IMG/VR virus record: IMGVR_UViG_3300048586_000265
Span: 1-25,883 of that record
Source: a virus
Direction: 5' to 3' (one strand)
DNA length: 25,883 nt
Every line of letters starts with the position of its first letter. Position 1 is the stretch's first letter. The notes under the pieces are model-generated. The model saw only the letters and a list, made by a program, of their open reading frames with translations, did not search any database and was not told the origin of the DNA. The position numbers and the translations under genes are program-made. This document shows positions 7,067-13,303 of this stretch, one piece after another.

Positions 7067-7440
7067 GTCTGCTGCTCCTCCAACCAGGCCAACGCCTGCT
7101 CGATGGTCTTGACCTGCGGGATGTCCATGAAGGTGAGGGCCCAGGACGGCGCGATGTCGCCGACCACCAGGGCCCGCACCCCGCTCTGGGCCGCCTCCAC
7201 GATCTCGGCCACGACTCCGATCGACAGCCGGTTGGCGTCCACCAGGGCCAGGACGACATCGACCTTGCGGATCACGGCGTGGTTGGCCGCTTGAAGGCCG
7301 GGGACCAGTGGGGCACCCTCACCGACCGACCAGGCCCGGGCCGGGTCGAAGATCACGTGGCCGTGGGTGAGCAGGGCCCGGCGGGCGTCTGCGGTGTCCA
7401 GGGGGCCCTGATCGATCGGGTGGGCCAGGTAGATCAGCAT
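7063..7440 (-). CDS. Nucleoside 2-deoxyribosyltransferase-like protein
   Basis: A 125-residue protein starting MLIYLAHPIDQGPLDT. The N-terminal strand-loop YLAHPID and the later VDVVLALVDANRLSIGVVAEI (residues 60-80) match the layout of the nucleoside 2-deoxyribosyltransferase-like Rossmann fold. In that family YLAxP begins the nucleoside site, and a Glu in the G(T/V)xxEI segment (here Glu79) is the nucleophile. Such enzymes exchange or hydrolyse deoxyribonucleosides or nucleotides. Length is close to the family minimum. It overlaps the MazG-like gene by 7 bases and the dUTPase by 4, so it belongs to the purZ-dut operon and may tune purine deoxynucleotide pools. Fold call moderate; substrate unknown. 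Confidence 0.6.
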   Translation of the reverse strand: MLIYLAHPIDQGPLDTADARRALLTHGHVIFDPARAWSVGEGAPLVPGLQAANHAVIRKVDVVLALVDANRLSIGVVAEIVEAAQSGVRALVVGDIAPSWALTFMDIPQVKTIEQALAWLEEQQT

Positions 7441-7895
7441 GCCGGGCCGCAATCGTGCTCGGCCCCGAGGCCCGGGAAGGCCCCTCCGAGGCCCTGGGAG
7501 CCCGGGGTGGCCCCAGAGGGCCCGGGCGGGCTCTCGTGGCCTCCCGTGGCCCTTCCTGGGCCGGGAAGGGGCACTCCCGGCCAGCCGCCTGCCTCCCGGA
7601 TCCGCTGGACCATCCTCACGTACACCCCCAGGTCCAGCCAGGAGTCGTCGCTGGGCATCCGGCCCTCGTGCCAGGCCGCCTCGATCCTGGCCATCTTGCC
7701 GACCGCGTAGGCCAGACAGCCCAACTCGGCGTGCTGGGCGTCGGTCAGGCCCTCGCGCCCGGCCATGTGAGCCAGCGAGCGGCCCATCTCGACCAGATCG
7801 CGGGCCCCGTACTCGACCGCCTTGGCGACCACCATCTCGATCTCGGACTCGGCCTTGGCCCGCCACCAGCCAGCCAGGGCCTGCTCGGCGCTCAC
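7434..7895 (-). CDS. MazG-like nucleotide pyrophosphohydrolase, MazZ candidate
   Basis: A 153-residue protein starting VSAEQALAGWW. The GTG start overlaps the purZ stop (GTGA). Residues 1-105 are all-helical, with Glu57 in AQHAELGCL, then AVGKMARI and PSDDSWLDLGVYVRMV (81-95). An acidic helix followed by a DxxxD-type helix is how phage MazG-like and related all-alpha NTP pyrophosphohydrolases bind Mg. In Z-genome phages the MazG-family enzyme MazZ turns dGTP into dGMP, the PurZ substrate, and the direct coupling to purZ suggests that job here. The last 45 residues are a Pro/Gly-rich tail encoded by a GC repeat that also occurs in the PrimPol gene. The classical EExxE motif is not clear, so the enzymatic call is tentative. 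Confidence 0.5.
   Translation of the reverse strand: MSAEQALAGWWRAKAESEIEMVVAKAVEYGARDLVEMGRSLAHMAGREGLTDAQHAELGCLAYAVGKMARIEAAWHEGRMPSDDSWLDLGVYVRMVQRIREAGGWPGVPLPGPGRATGGHESPPGPSGATPGSQGLGGAFPGLGAEHDCGPAC
7533..7553. repeat. GC-rich repeat copy in MazG-like tail
   Basis: A 21-base stretch, core CTCGTGGCCTCCCGTGGCCC, recurs in the same orientation at 10761-10781. It sits in a longer GGCC/GGGCC-rich segment (about 7440-7565) that encodes a low-complexity Pro/Gly tail. Confidence 0.7.
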
Positions 7896-8938
7896 TGAGC
7901 CGCCCCCATCTCGAACATGGTCCCCGGGCCGGTCCCGACCAGGGCCACCTTGGCCTGGGTCTGGTCCTCGATCATCCAGATCAGGTCCGACAGGTCCTTG
8001 GGCAGGTCCGAGTGCCAGCGGGTGCCGGACAGACCCGCGACCTGCGGGAACAGATGATCGGCCATGGTCAGCGCGATCCGGGCGACCGGGGCCCCACCGT
8101 TGGCCACCACGGCCTCGGCGGCCAGGTCCCGGTCCCAGGCCCCGACCCGGCGGGGCTTGCGAGTCACGGTGGTCAACTCGACCGGCAGACCCAGGGCCTC
8201 CCAGGTGGTCTCGCCACGCAGGGGGCCGCTGTTGCCAGCGACCCGGATCGGGTTGGGCCTCATCGCGACGTAGACCTCGAGGTCGGCCACGTTGGCCTGC
8301 CAGGGGCTCAGGCCCGCCATGGCCAGGAAGTCGATGGCCCGGCAATCGCTGCTCGTACACTGGGGGTAGAACCCGGCATGGAGCCCGAGCCCGTAGCCCT
8401 GGGTGCCCTCGATGATCACCCGGCCGCCATCGGTCAGGACCTCGTTGAGCACCACGCTGGCCTCGGTCGAGCCACCCCACAACTCGGCGGTCCGCATGAT
8501 CCGGTCGGCCCTGGCGGCCCCGATGCCCTTGCCGGTCGAGCCCACCTTGGCCGTGAGGGCCGCCTGCGCCTCGGCGACCTGGTGGCGGCCGGGCTCGAGC
8601 ACCGTCGCCTGCCAGTCGATGGTGAGCCGGTCGCGCACCTTGAACCCGGCACCCTCGAGCATCTCGATCTCGTGCTCGAGCACCGACCCGTCGATCTCCG
8701 ACCCGGCTGCGATCACCAGCAGCGCCTCGGGGTCGGTGACCGCCGCGACCGGGACGGTGCGCAGGGCCCAGACCCGTCCGGTCGGGTCGGTGGCCGAGTG
8801 CCCCGCGTTGGGACCCGCCACCCTCACGACCGCCGTGGGACCGCTGGGGTGAGGCTGGCGGCTCAGGTGCGCGACGACCGCGCCCTTGCCCTCCGAGCCG
8901 AACTGGCCGCCGACGACGACCTGGATCTTTCCACTCAT
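7892..8938 (-). CDS. purZ: PurZ-type adenylosuccinate synthetase homologue (2-aminoadenine synthesis)
   Basis: A 348-residue PurA-superfamily enzyme, the short archaeal/phage form (bacterial PurA is about 430). The P-loop is GGQFGSEGKGA (residues 10-20): Ser15 replaces the catalytic Asp of GDEGKG in PurA, the established PurZ hallmark. Other family blocks are AGPNAGHS (41-48), STGKGIGAA (134-142), EGTQGYGLGLHAG (177-189), TSSDC (195-199) and KPRRVGAWD (261-269). PurZ condenses dGMP with aspartate to N6-succinyl-2-amino-dAMP, which PurB cleaves to dZMP. ATG 8938 follows AGGAG. The gene leads a coupled operon with MazG-like, deoxyribosyltransferase-like and dUTPase genes and lies next to the putative origin. 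LTMADH (290-295) keeps an Asp where PurA binds guanine, so GTP use (PurZ0-like) is possible. Confidence 0.9.
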   Translation of the reverse strand: MSGKIQVVVGGQFGSEGKGAVVAHLSRQPHPSGPTAVVRVAGPNAGHSATDPTGRVWALRTVPVAAVTDPEALLVIAAGSEIDGSVLEHEIEMLEGAGFKVRDRLTIDWQATVLEPGRHQVAEAQAALTAKVGSTGKGIGAARADRIMRTAELWGGSTEASVVLNEVLTDGGRVIIEGTQGYGLGLHAGFYPQCTSSDCRAIDFLAMAGLSPWQANVADLEVYVAMRPNPIRVAGNSGPLRGETTWEALGLPVELTTVTRKPRRVGAWDRDLAAEAVVANGGAPVARIALTMADHLFPQVAGLSGTRWHSDLPKDLSDLIWMIEDQTQAKVALVGTGPGTMFEMGAAQ

Positions 8939-9010
8939 CTCGCTGCTCCTGTCTCGTGGTGCTGGGCCGCTATCCTAGCGTGCCCAGGGTCTGTGTATCC
9001 AGGCTGGCCT

Positions 9011-9186
9011 GTGTCCGCCCGCTCTGGTGTCCGTGTCCGTGTCCGGTGTCCGCCAGCAGATCCCGTGCCCGGCGGTGACGGCGTGTGTCCACCGTGACAC
9101 CCCCCCCCGAAGGGGGGGTCACGTGGACACGCCTCGCCGCACGATGTCCAAAGAAATAATGGACACGAGTGGACACGAGTGGACAC
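9011..9186. other. Candidate replication origin with iterons and hairpin
   Basis: The 277-bp gap between PrimPol and purZ has ten copies of one hexamer. GTGTCC occurs at 9011, 9027, 9033, 9039, 9046 and 9085, and its inverse GGACAC at 9125, 9161, 9171 and 9181. Between the two sets is a hairpin of about 19 bp (9085-9130, two single-base bulges, 6-base loop) and the only AT-rich patch here, AAAGAAATAAT (9150-9160). The last three inverse copies form 10-bp direct repeats. Iterons, a cruciform and an AT-rich patch beside a replication gene fit an origin. Promoter elements for purZ may also lie here. Confidence 0.6.
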
Positions 9187-9215
9187 GGGCCCTCGTGGGA
9201 GCGGTCCCATGGGGG

Positions 9216-11360
9216 TCATGGGAGGACCAGCCCGTCGTCTGCTCCACGCAGCCGACCGGTGTTCATCGCCCCCCGGACGGCCCCTTCGAGGGCCCGTACG
9301 CCACTCCTTCCGCCGTTCTCCTTCGCGGCCTCGGACCAGGCCACCCGGCCCGCCTTCGTGCCCGGCGAGAAAGGCTCAGGGTGGCGGGCAGCGACCAGCC
9401 CGACCAGGATCTCGATGTCGGCCTGGTCCTTGTCGCGGCGCTCGCGCTCGGCCTTGGTCGAGACGGTCCCGGAGACCAGCCCGAGCAGACGGCCTTCGGG
9501 CTCGTAGGCCAGCGGGGTCTCGGCCACCAGCACATCACGTCCCACGGCGGCGAAGGTCCGGTTCAGCGGTGCGCTGAACAGGGCCTCGAGGTCGTCGGCG
9601 GGCTCGGTGTCCTCGTCCTTGCGATCCAGCCTCCACAGGGCGTCGGGCCAGCCCTCGAAGGCCGAGGCACCCCGGGCCCGGGTCGCCGAGTGGCCGTGGT
9701 GGTGGACCACCAGCAGGTCGGCCCCGACATCGGCGGCCAGGGCGTCCAACCCGGCCAGGACCACCGCAACCTCACTGTTGCTGTTCTCGTCCATCCCGAG
9801 CCCGGCCAGCACCGGACCCAGCGGGTCGACCACGATCACTGAGCAGCCCCGGTCGGTCAGGGTCTTGCGCCAGCGGTCCCGGGCCTTGTCCGAGCGCAGG
9901 TCGAAACTGGCGGCCCGACCTCGCATCGGCACCAGGTGGATCCGGTCGGTGGCCTGCCGGTCCAGGCCGAGTGAGGAGTGCCAGTCGTGCTGCTGGCGCA
10001 GGCTCATCTCGATGTCGAATACCACGATCGACCCGTCGATCGGGGCCACGTCGAACCGGCCCAGGAACGGCTCGCCGGTCAACAGGCTGCGCTCGATGTT
10101 GAGCACCATGGTGGTCTTGCCCGCCTTTGCGCTGGCCGTCAGCAGCACCTTACCGCCACTCGGCCACAGGTCCTCGATCCGCCAGGCGACATCCTCGGGC
10201 GGGTGCTCGAGCAGGTCGGTCAGCCTGACCGGTTCAGGGTGGACCAGCGCCAGGCCCAGGCGCTCGGCGTCGTACTCGCGGGCCTCCCGGTCCAGCCGGA
10301 ACTGTTCGGCCCGGCGCACGACCGCCTGGGCCCACAGGTCGCCCGAGGGCTCGGGAGGGGCCTCGGTGGGCTCGTCAGCGGCGGTCCCGGGCTCGGCGAC
10401 CGAGCCGCAGCAGGACCACATCAGCGGGTCGGCGACCTCGATCTTGTCCAGTGCCTGCTCGACCGCCCGCTTGAACTCTTCGAACACCCCGGCCCGGTCG
10501 TCGCCCATGGCTTCCAGGAACCCGTCACGGATCAGGGCCAGTGCGTCGTTGCGCCCCGAGTGGCCCTCGGCCCACCCGGCGATCACGGCCCAGACCCCCT
10601 TGGTCATCGCGTCATGCCTGCTGCCCTCGACCATGCCCTCGATGGCCCGGGCGGCCTGCCGGGACAGGTACTCACACGGAGGACCACCCACGGGAGGCCC
10701 AGGAACGGCCACGGGAGCCCCTGGGGCGGCCCCGGGGCCCGCTGGCACCCGGGAGGCCCCCTCGTGGCCTCCCGTGGCCCTCCGTGGGCCTCGCAGGGCC
10801 AGCAGGGCGCTGGCCACCACCAGCGGCAGGACCGGCAGACTGGCGACCGGGGGCAGGAATTCCAGCACCGCACCGGTCCGCTGGTCGATCGCTCGGTACT
10901 CGGCTTGCGCGTCGGGGTTCCACGAGCCCGGGGCCATCGAGTAGCGGTGGCCGAACCGCAGGATCTCACCAGCACCGAACCCGGTAGGCAGGTCGGCCTG
11001 ATCGACCGTCTCGGGCAGCCGGTACAGCCAGTGGCCGCCCTCGTCGGCCCGAGCGTTGATCACCACTGTGGCTGGCAACTTCGAGCGCAGGGTGTCCCAG
11101 CGGATCGAGTCGCCCCCCTTGTACAGATCGACGTCCAGCGCGATCACCGAGACCGGGTAGCGCACCCCGAGGTTGCCCCAGCGCTCGGGGTCGGCCTCCA
11201 CGACCGCGTACCAGTCGGCGAACGAGGGCAGCGGATTCTTCTGCCCCTGGAACCCCCCGGGCTCGGGGGCCTTGGCCTTGGTGGCCAGCGGGATCGGGCC
11301 GTAGCCGTGCTCGGCCAGGGCCAGCGCCCGGGCCATCAGGTCCGGGTGGATCTCATTCAT
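9216..11360 (-). CDS. Bifunctional PrimPol (AEP) and RepA-like helicase/ATPase
   Basis: A 714-residue replication protein starting MNEIHPDLMARALALAEHGY behind a GGAG site. Residues 1 to about 185 form an archaeo-eukaryotic primase/polymerase domain: IALDVD (74-78) gives the catalytic Asp76 and Asp78, and EGGHWLYR has His110. A GC-repeat linker follows (about 190-230). After a helical PriCT-like segment (about 235-330) comes a RecA/RepA-type ATPase: Walker A ASAKAGKT near 408-415, VVFDIE near 446-450, the strand VIVVDPLG near 507-512 and VVHHHGHS near 553. The protein could prime and unwind at the adjacent origin. No other DNA polymerase is encoded, so either this protein or host Pol III copies the genome. 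In cyanophage S-2L a PrimPol also serves a Z genome. Confidence 0.88.
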   Translation of the reverse strand: MNEIHPDLMARALALAEHGYGPIPLATKAKAPEPGGFQGQKNPLPSFADWYAVVEADPERWGNLGVRYPVSVIALDVDLYKGGDSIRWDTLRSKLPATVVINARADEGGHWLYRLPETVDQADLPTGFGAGEILRFGHRYSMAPGSWNPDAQAEYRAIDQRTGAVLEFLPPVASLPVLPLVVASALLALRGPRRATGGHEGASRVPAGPGAAPGAPVAVPGPPVGGPPCEYLSRQAARAIEGMVEGSRHDAMTKGVWAVIAGWAEGHSGRNDALALIRDGFLEAMGDDRAGVFEEFKRAVEQALDKIEVADPLMWSCCGSVAEPGTAADEPTEAPPEPSGDLWAQAVVRRAEQFRLDREAREYDAERLGLALVHPEPVRLTDLLEHPPEDVAWRIEDLWPSGGKVLLTASAKAGKTTMVLNIERSLLTGEPFLGRFDVAPIDGSIVVFDIEMSLRQQHDWHSSLGLDRQATDRIHLVPMRGRAASFDLRSDKARDRWRKTLTDRGCSVIVVDPLGPVLAGLGMDENSNSEVAVVLAGLDALAADVGADLLVVHHHGHSATRARGASAFEGWPDALWRLDRKDEDTEPADDLEALFSAPLNRTFAAVGRDVLVAETPLAYEPEGRLLGLVSGTVSTKAERERRDKDQADIEILVGLVAARHPEPFSPGTKAGRVAWSEAAKENGGRSGVRALEGAVRGAMNTGRLRGADDGLVLP
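10761..10781. repeat. GC-rich repeat copy in PrimPol linker
   Basis: Same 21 bases as 7533-7553, in the same orientation. It sits in a GGGCC/CCACGGG-rich segment (about 10680-10800) that encodes the Pro/Gly/Ala linker between the primase and helicase halves. Confidence 0.7.
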
Positions 11361-11383
11361 GCTGCTCCGATCGGGGGGTGGGG

Positions 11384-11423
11384 CTCGCCCGACCCCCGGC
11401 GGTGGGTCCGGGGGTCGGGCGAG
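11384..11423 (-). terminator. Perfect 16-bp hairpin after the ssDNA-binding-like gene
   Basis: Arms 11384-11399 and 11408-11423 pair perfectly around an 8-base loop. It lies directly after the stop at 11430 and before the PrimPol start at 11360. It probably limits read-through into the replication gene. Confidence 0.75.
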
Positions 11424-11429
11424 GGTCGG

Positions 11430-11942
11430 TCAGGACTTGGCCAGCAGGGCGGCCAGGTCGGCGGCCTCATCGCTGGCCGGGGCCGGGGTGGCCGGGGCCT
11501 GCGCGAACAGGTCCTCGACCGCCGCGATGGCCGGGGGCTCGTAGGCCACGGTGAACAGGCGCGGGGCCTTGAACCCCTTCTTGGGGGGCTCGCCCTCGCC
11601 GGACCACACGATCGCGACCCTACCGCCCGGCTCGGGCTTACGGGCCTTGGCCTTGTTCAGCGCCTCGCGCAGCGCGGTGAACATGTGGCCCCGGACGAAC
11701 ACCCGGCGCTCGCCATCGTCGCCCTCGATCCCCGGGTCGATCTGCCCGGTCGCGATGGTCAGGATGACCTCCATCTTGGGCCGCCCGTCGTCCCAGGTCA
11801 GCAGGTCCCCGGTCTCGAAGTCGCGGGCCTGGCGGGCCTCGGCCTTGGTGATCGGGCCGACCACCTTCTGCCCGAGGGTCTCCCACTTGACCGCCGGGGC
11901 ACCGCCACCAGCGAACAGGTCATCCAGCGTGTCGTTGCTCAT
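11430..11942 (-). CDS. Putative single-stranded DNA-binding protein
   Basis: A 170-residue protein starting MSNDTLDDLFAGGGAPAVKW behind AAGGA. The centre has alternating strands of the OB type: GQKVVGPITKAEA, PKMEVILTIATGQ, ERRVFVRGHMFTALREAL and GRVAIVWSGEGEPP. A flexible Ala/Pro tail follows (QAPATPAPASDEAADLAALLAKS). It sits directly upstream of the PrimPol-helicase with a hairpin between them, where an SSB is expected. The C-terminus lacks the strongly acidic tip (DDxPF) of bacterial SSB. Call by context and strand pattern; it could be another OB-fold replication accessory. Confidence 0.5.
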   Translation of the reverse strand: MSNDTLDDLFAGGGAPAVKWETLGQKVVGPITKAEARQARDFETGDLLTWDDGRPKMEVILTIATGQIDPGIEGDDGERRVFVRGHMFTALREALNKAKARKPEPGGRVAIVWSGEGEPPKKGFKAPRLFTVAYEPPAIAAVEDLFAQAPATPAPASDEAADLAALLAKS

Positions 11943-11968
11943 GTTCGTGTTCCTTGTCTCTTGTTCGG

Positions 11969-11993
11969 CCCGGCCGCCACCTTGACGGCCGGG
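11969..11993 (-). terminator. Short hairpin upstream of SSB-like gene
   Basis: Arms 11969-11976 and 11986-11993 (8 bp, perfect) with a 9-base loop. The hairpin starts 5 bases past a TAG at 11998-12000. Its position just after that stop gives some support to the overlapping frame that ends there. Confidence 0.55.
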
Positions 11994-12082
11994 AGTCCTA
12001 GTTGTTCCAGGGCATCGCCGACCACAGCGGGTCGGCCATGCCCAGTGCGAACGAGCCCGCCATCAGGGCCGCGATCGCGAGC

Positions 12083-12223
12083 CTACGAGTGATCTTCCCA
12101 CGAGTGGCCGACCGGCCGCCGGGCGTGGCACTCGGGGCAGAAGAAACCCGGGTCGTGCTCGGGCGGGTAGCAGACCTGGCAGGCCTGCCCAGCGCATCCG
12201 TGGGTCGGTCGGTCCACAGCCAC
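12083..12223 (-). CDS. Small zinc-ribbon protein
   Basis: A 46-residue protein starting VAVDRPTHGC. The pattern CQVC (15-18), then CPEC (29-32), is a two-knuckle zinc ribbon, followed by HARRPVGHSW. GTG 12223 lies 7 bases after GGAGG, within 2 bases of the exonuclease stop. Third-position GC in this frame is about 85 per cent, better than in the competing frame. That other frame begins at ATG 12225 with the same ribosome site and runs to 11998 (75 residues), ending in a membrane-like segment ITRRLAIAALMAGSFALGM. The zinc-ribbon frame is preferred, but a +1 shift joining the two, or dual coding, is not excluded. Function unknown. Confidence 0.55.
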   Translation of the reverse strand: MAVDRPTHGCAGQACQVCYPPEHDPGFFCPECHARRPVGHSWEDHS

Positions 12224-12224
12224 A

Positions 12225-13022
12225 TCAAGACCTCCACGCGATCTCGCGGCTCGAGCGCCAGGCACGCACCCGCACCGAGTGCTGGGCCATCTCCCAGCCG
12301 GTCGAGATGTCCAGCCAGACCAACTCGCACCGAGCCTGGCCCTGGGGCAGCCAGATCATCAGGGCCCGATCCTGGTCCACGTGCTCGGACAGATCGACCG
12401 TGCGCTGGTCGGTGCTCGTGTCGTAGACCGTGCCGTGGGCGTAGACCGCACACTGGACCGAGGCCGAGTGCGGGTAGGCCGCCGCATGCGTGCCGGTCTT
12501 GATGTCTGCGATGAAGGTTCCCTCGTCGGTGCGCACCAGCCGGTCGAACGACCCGGCCGTGCGGATCGAGTCGCAGACCACGAAGGTCTCGCGGGCCAGC
12601 ATCTGAAGGCCCTCGGTCGCCTGGCGGTAGGCGGCCAGGTCGGCGGCCACTTCGCCCGAGACCCCGAGCGCCTCGATCGGCTCGCCATCATCGACCCGCT
12701 CGGTCAGCGCGTGGAGTGCCGTGCCCATGTTGGCTGCGGCCTGCGACTCGGCCGCCTCCATCGCCTGCTCGGCAATCTCGTTCAGGGCCGCCTTGTCACC
12801 AGGGTCGACCGACGCTGCCAGGGCCCGCAGGTCGGCCCGGCGGGCCAGCCCGATGATCACCTGGCGCTGCTTCCAGGCCATCAACCCGTAGGTGTCGGTC
12901 AGGGTCGTGGCCAGGGTCGAGGCCCGGGTGTAGGCGACCCGCTTACCGCCGGTTGCCGGGACCAACAGCGGTCGGCCCCAGCGGTCCCGGGGCGGCCCGG
13001 CGAAGGCCGCATCCAGGCTCAC
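12225..13022 (-). CDS. RecB/Cas4-family PD-(D/E)XK exonuclease
   Basis: A 265-residue nuclease starting VSLDAAFAGPPRDRWG. GTG 13022 overlaps the previous stop (GTGA). Active-site elements occur in RecB order: GTALHAL with His104, GSFDRLV with Asp160, FIADIKTG with Asp173 and Lys175, and the downstream QCAVY (190-194), a QxxxY motif. Such enzymes act as 5'-3' exonucleases in phage recombination and replication, or in degrading host DNA. The protein lacks an obvious four-Cys iron-sulphur cluster of Cas4. It belongs to a coupled run of genes from the resolvase-like nuclease through PurB. Confidence 0.82.
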   Translation of the reverse strand: MSLDAAFAGPPRDRWGRPLLVPATGGKRVAYTRASTLATTLTDTYGLMAWKQRQVIIGLARRADLRALAASVDPGDKAALNEIAEQAMEAAESQAAANMGTALHALTERVDDGEPIEALGVSGEVAADLAAYRQATEGLQMLARETFVVCDSIRTAGSFDRLVRTDEGTFIADIKTGTHAAAYPHSASVQCAVYAHGTVYDTSTDQRTVDLSEHVDQDRALMIWLPQGQARCELVWLDISTGWEMAQHSVRVRAWRSSREIAWRS

Positions 13023-13303
13023 TGGTCGCCCTCGAAGGTCAGCGGCGTGCGCAGGCCGGGGGTGGTCGCGACCCAGGCCAGCCGGTCTGCGTCCGAGTCG
13101 AAGTAGTGGACCAGCACCTTGGGGTTGGTCTGGGACCAGGCCGGGTCCACCAGGACCACGGCGTAGTTGCTGGCGGGCAGGTTGACGCTGTAGACCTGGG
13201 TGCCGTCCACGTCCCCGAGATGGGTGATGTGCGGGGCTCCTGCCAGGCACGCCAACACCAACTCGCGGCTGGTCGGCCGGTTGACGTCGCTGCGTCGGAT
13301 CAT
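13019..13303 (-). CDS. Hypothetical protein between PurB and exonuclease
   Basis: A 94-residue protein starting MIRRSDVNRPTSRELVLACL. The ATG overlaps the purB stop by 4 bases, and its own stop overlaps the exonuclease start. The N-terminal helix is followed by strands QVYSVNLPASNYAVVLVD and KVLVHYFDSDADRLAWVA, suggesting a small alpha/beta fold. I do not recognise a family. Tight coupling on both sides says it is really translated. Confidence 0.7.
   Translation of the reverse strand: MIRRSDVNRPTSRELVLACLAGAPHITHLGDVDGTQVYSVNLPASNYAVVLVDPAWSQTNPKVLVHYFDSDADRLAWVATTPGLRTPLTFEGDQ

Noticed and set aside
7892-8938. Ordinary host-type PurA acquired by the phage
   Set aside because: The catalytic Asp is replaced by Ser, the length is about 80 residues shorter than bacterial PurA, and a MazG-like gene is coupled. 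These fit PurZ better.
7439-9097. 552-residue open frame on the plus strand opposite purZ
   Set aside because: It is the antisense shadow of the purZ/MazG-like genes. It is His/Arg/Gly-rich with no motifs, while the minus strand has clear catalytic blocks and coupled starts.
8970-9176. 68-residue minus-strand frame in the PrimPol-purZ gap
   Set aside because: It runs through iterons and the hairpin, is His/Arg/Thr-rich because of the repeats, and has no credible ribosome site. An origin explains the sequence better.
9161-9186. CRISPR array from the 10-bp direct repeats
   Set aside because: The repeats are 10 bases with no spacers and occur with inverse copies. They are iterons.
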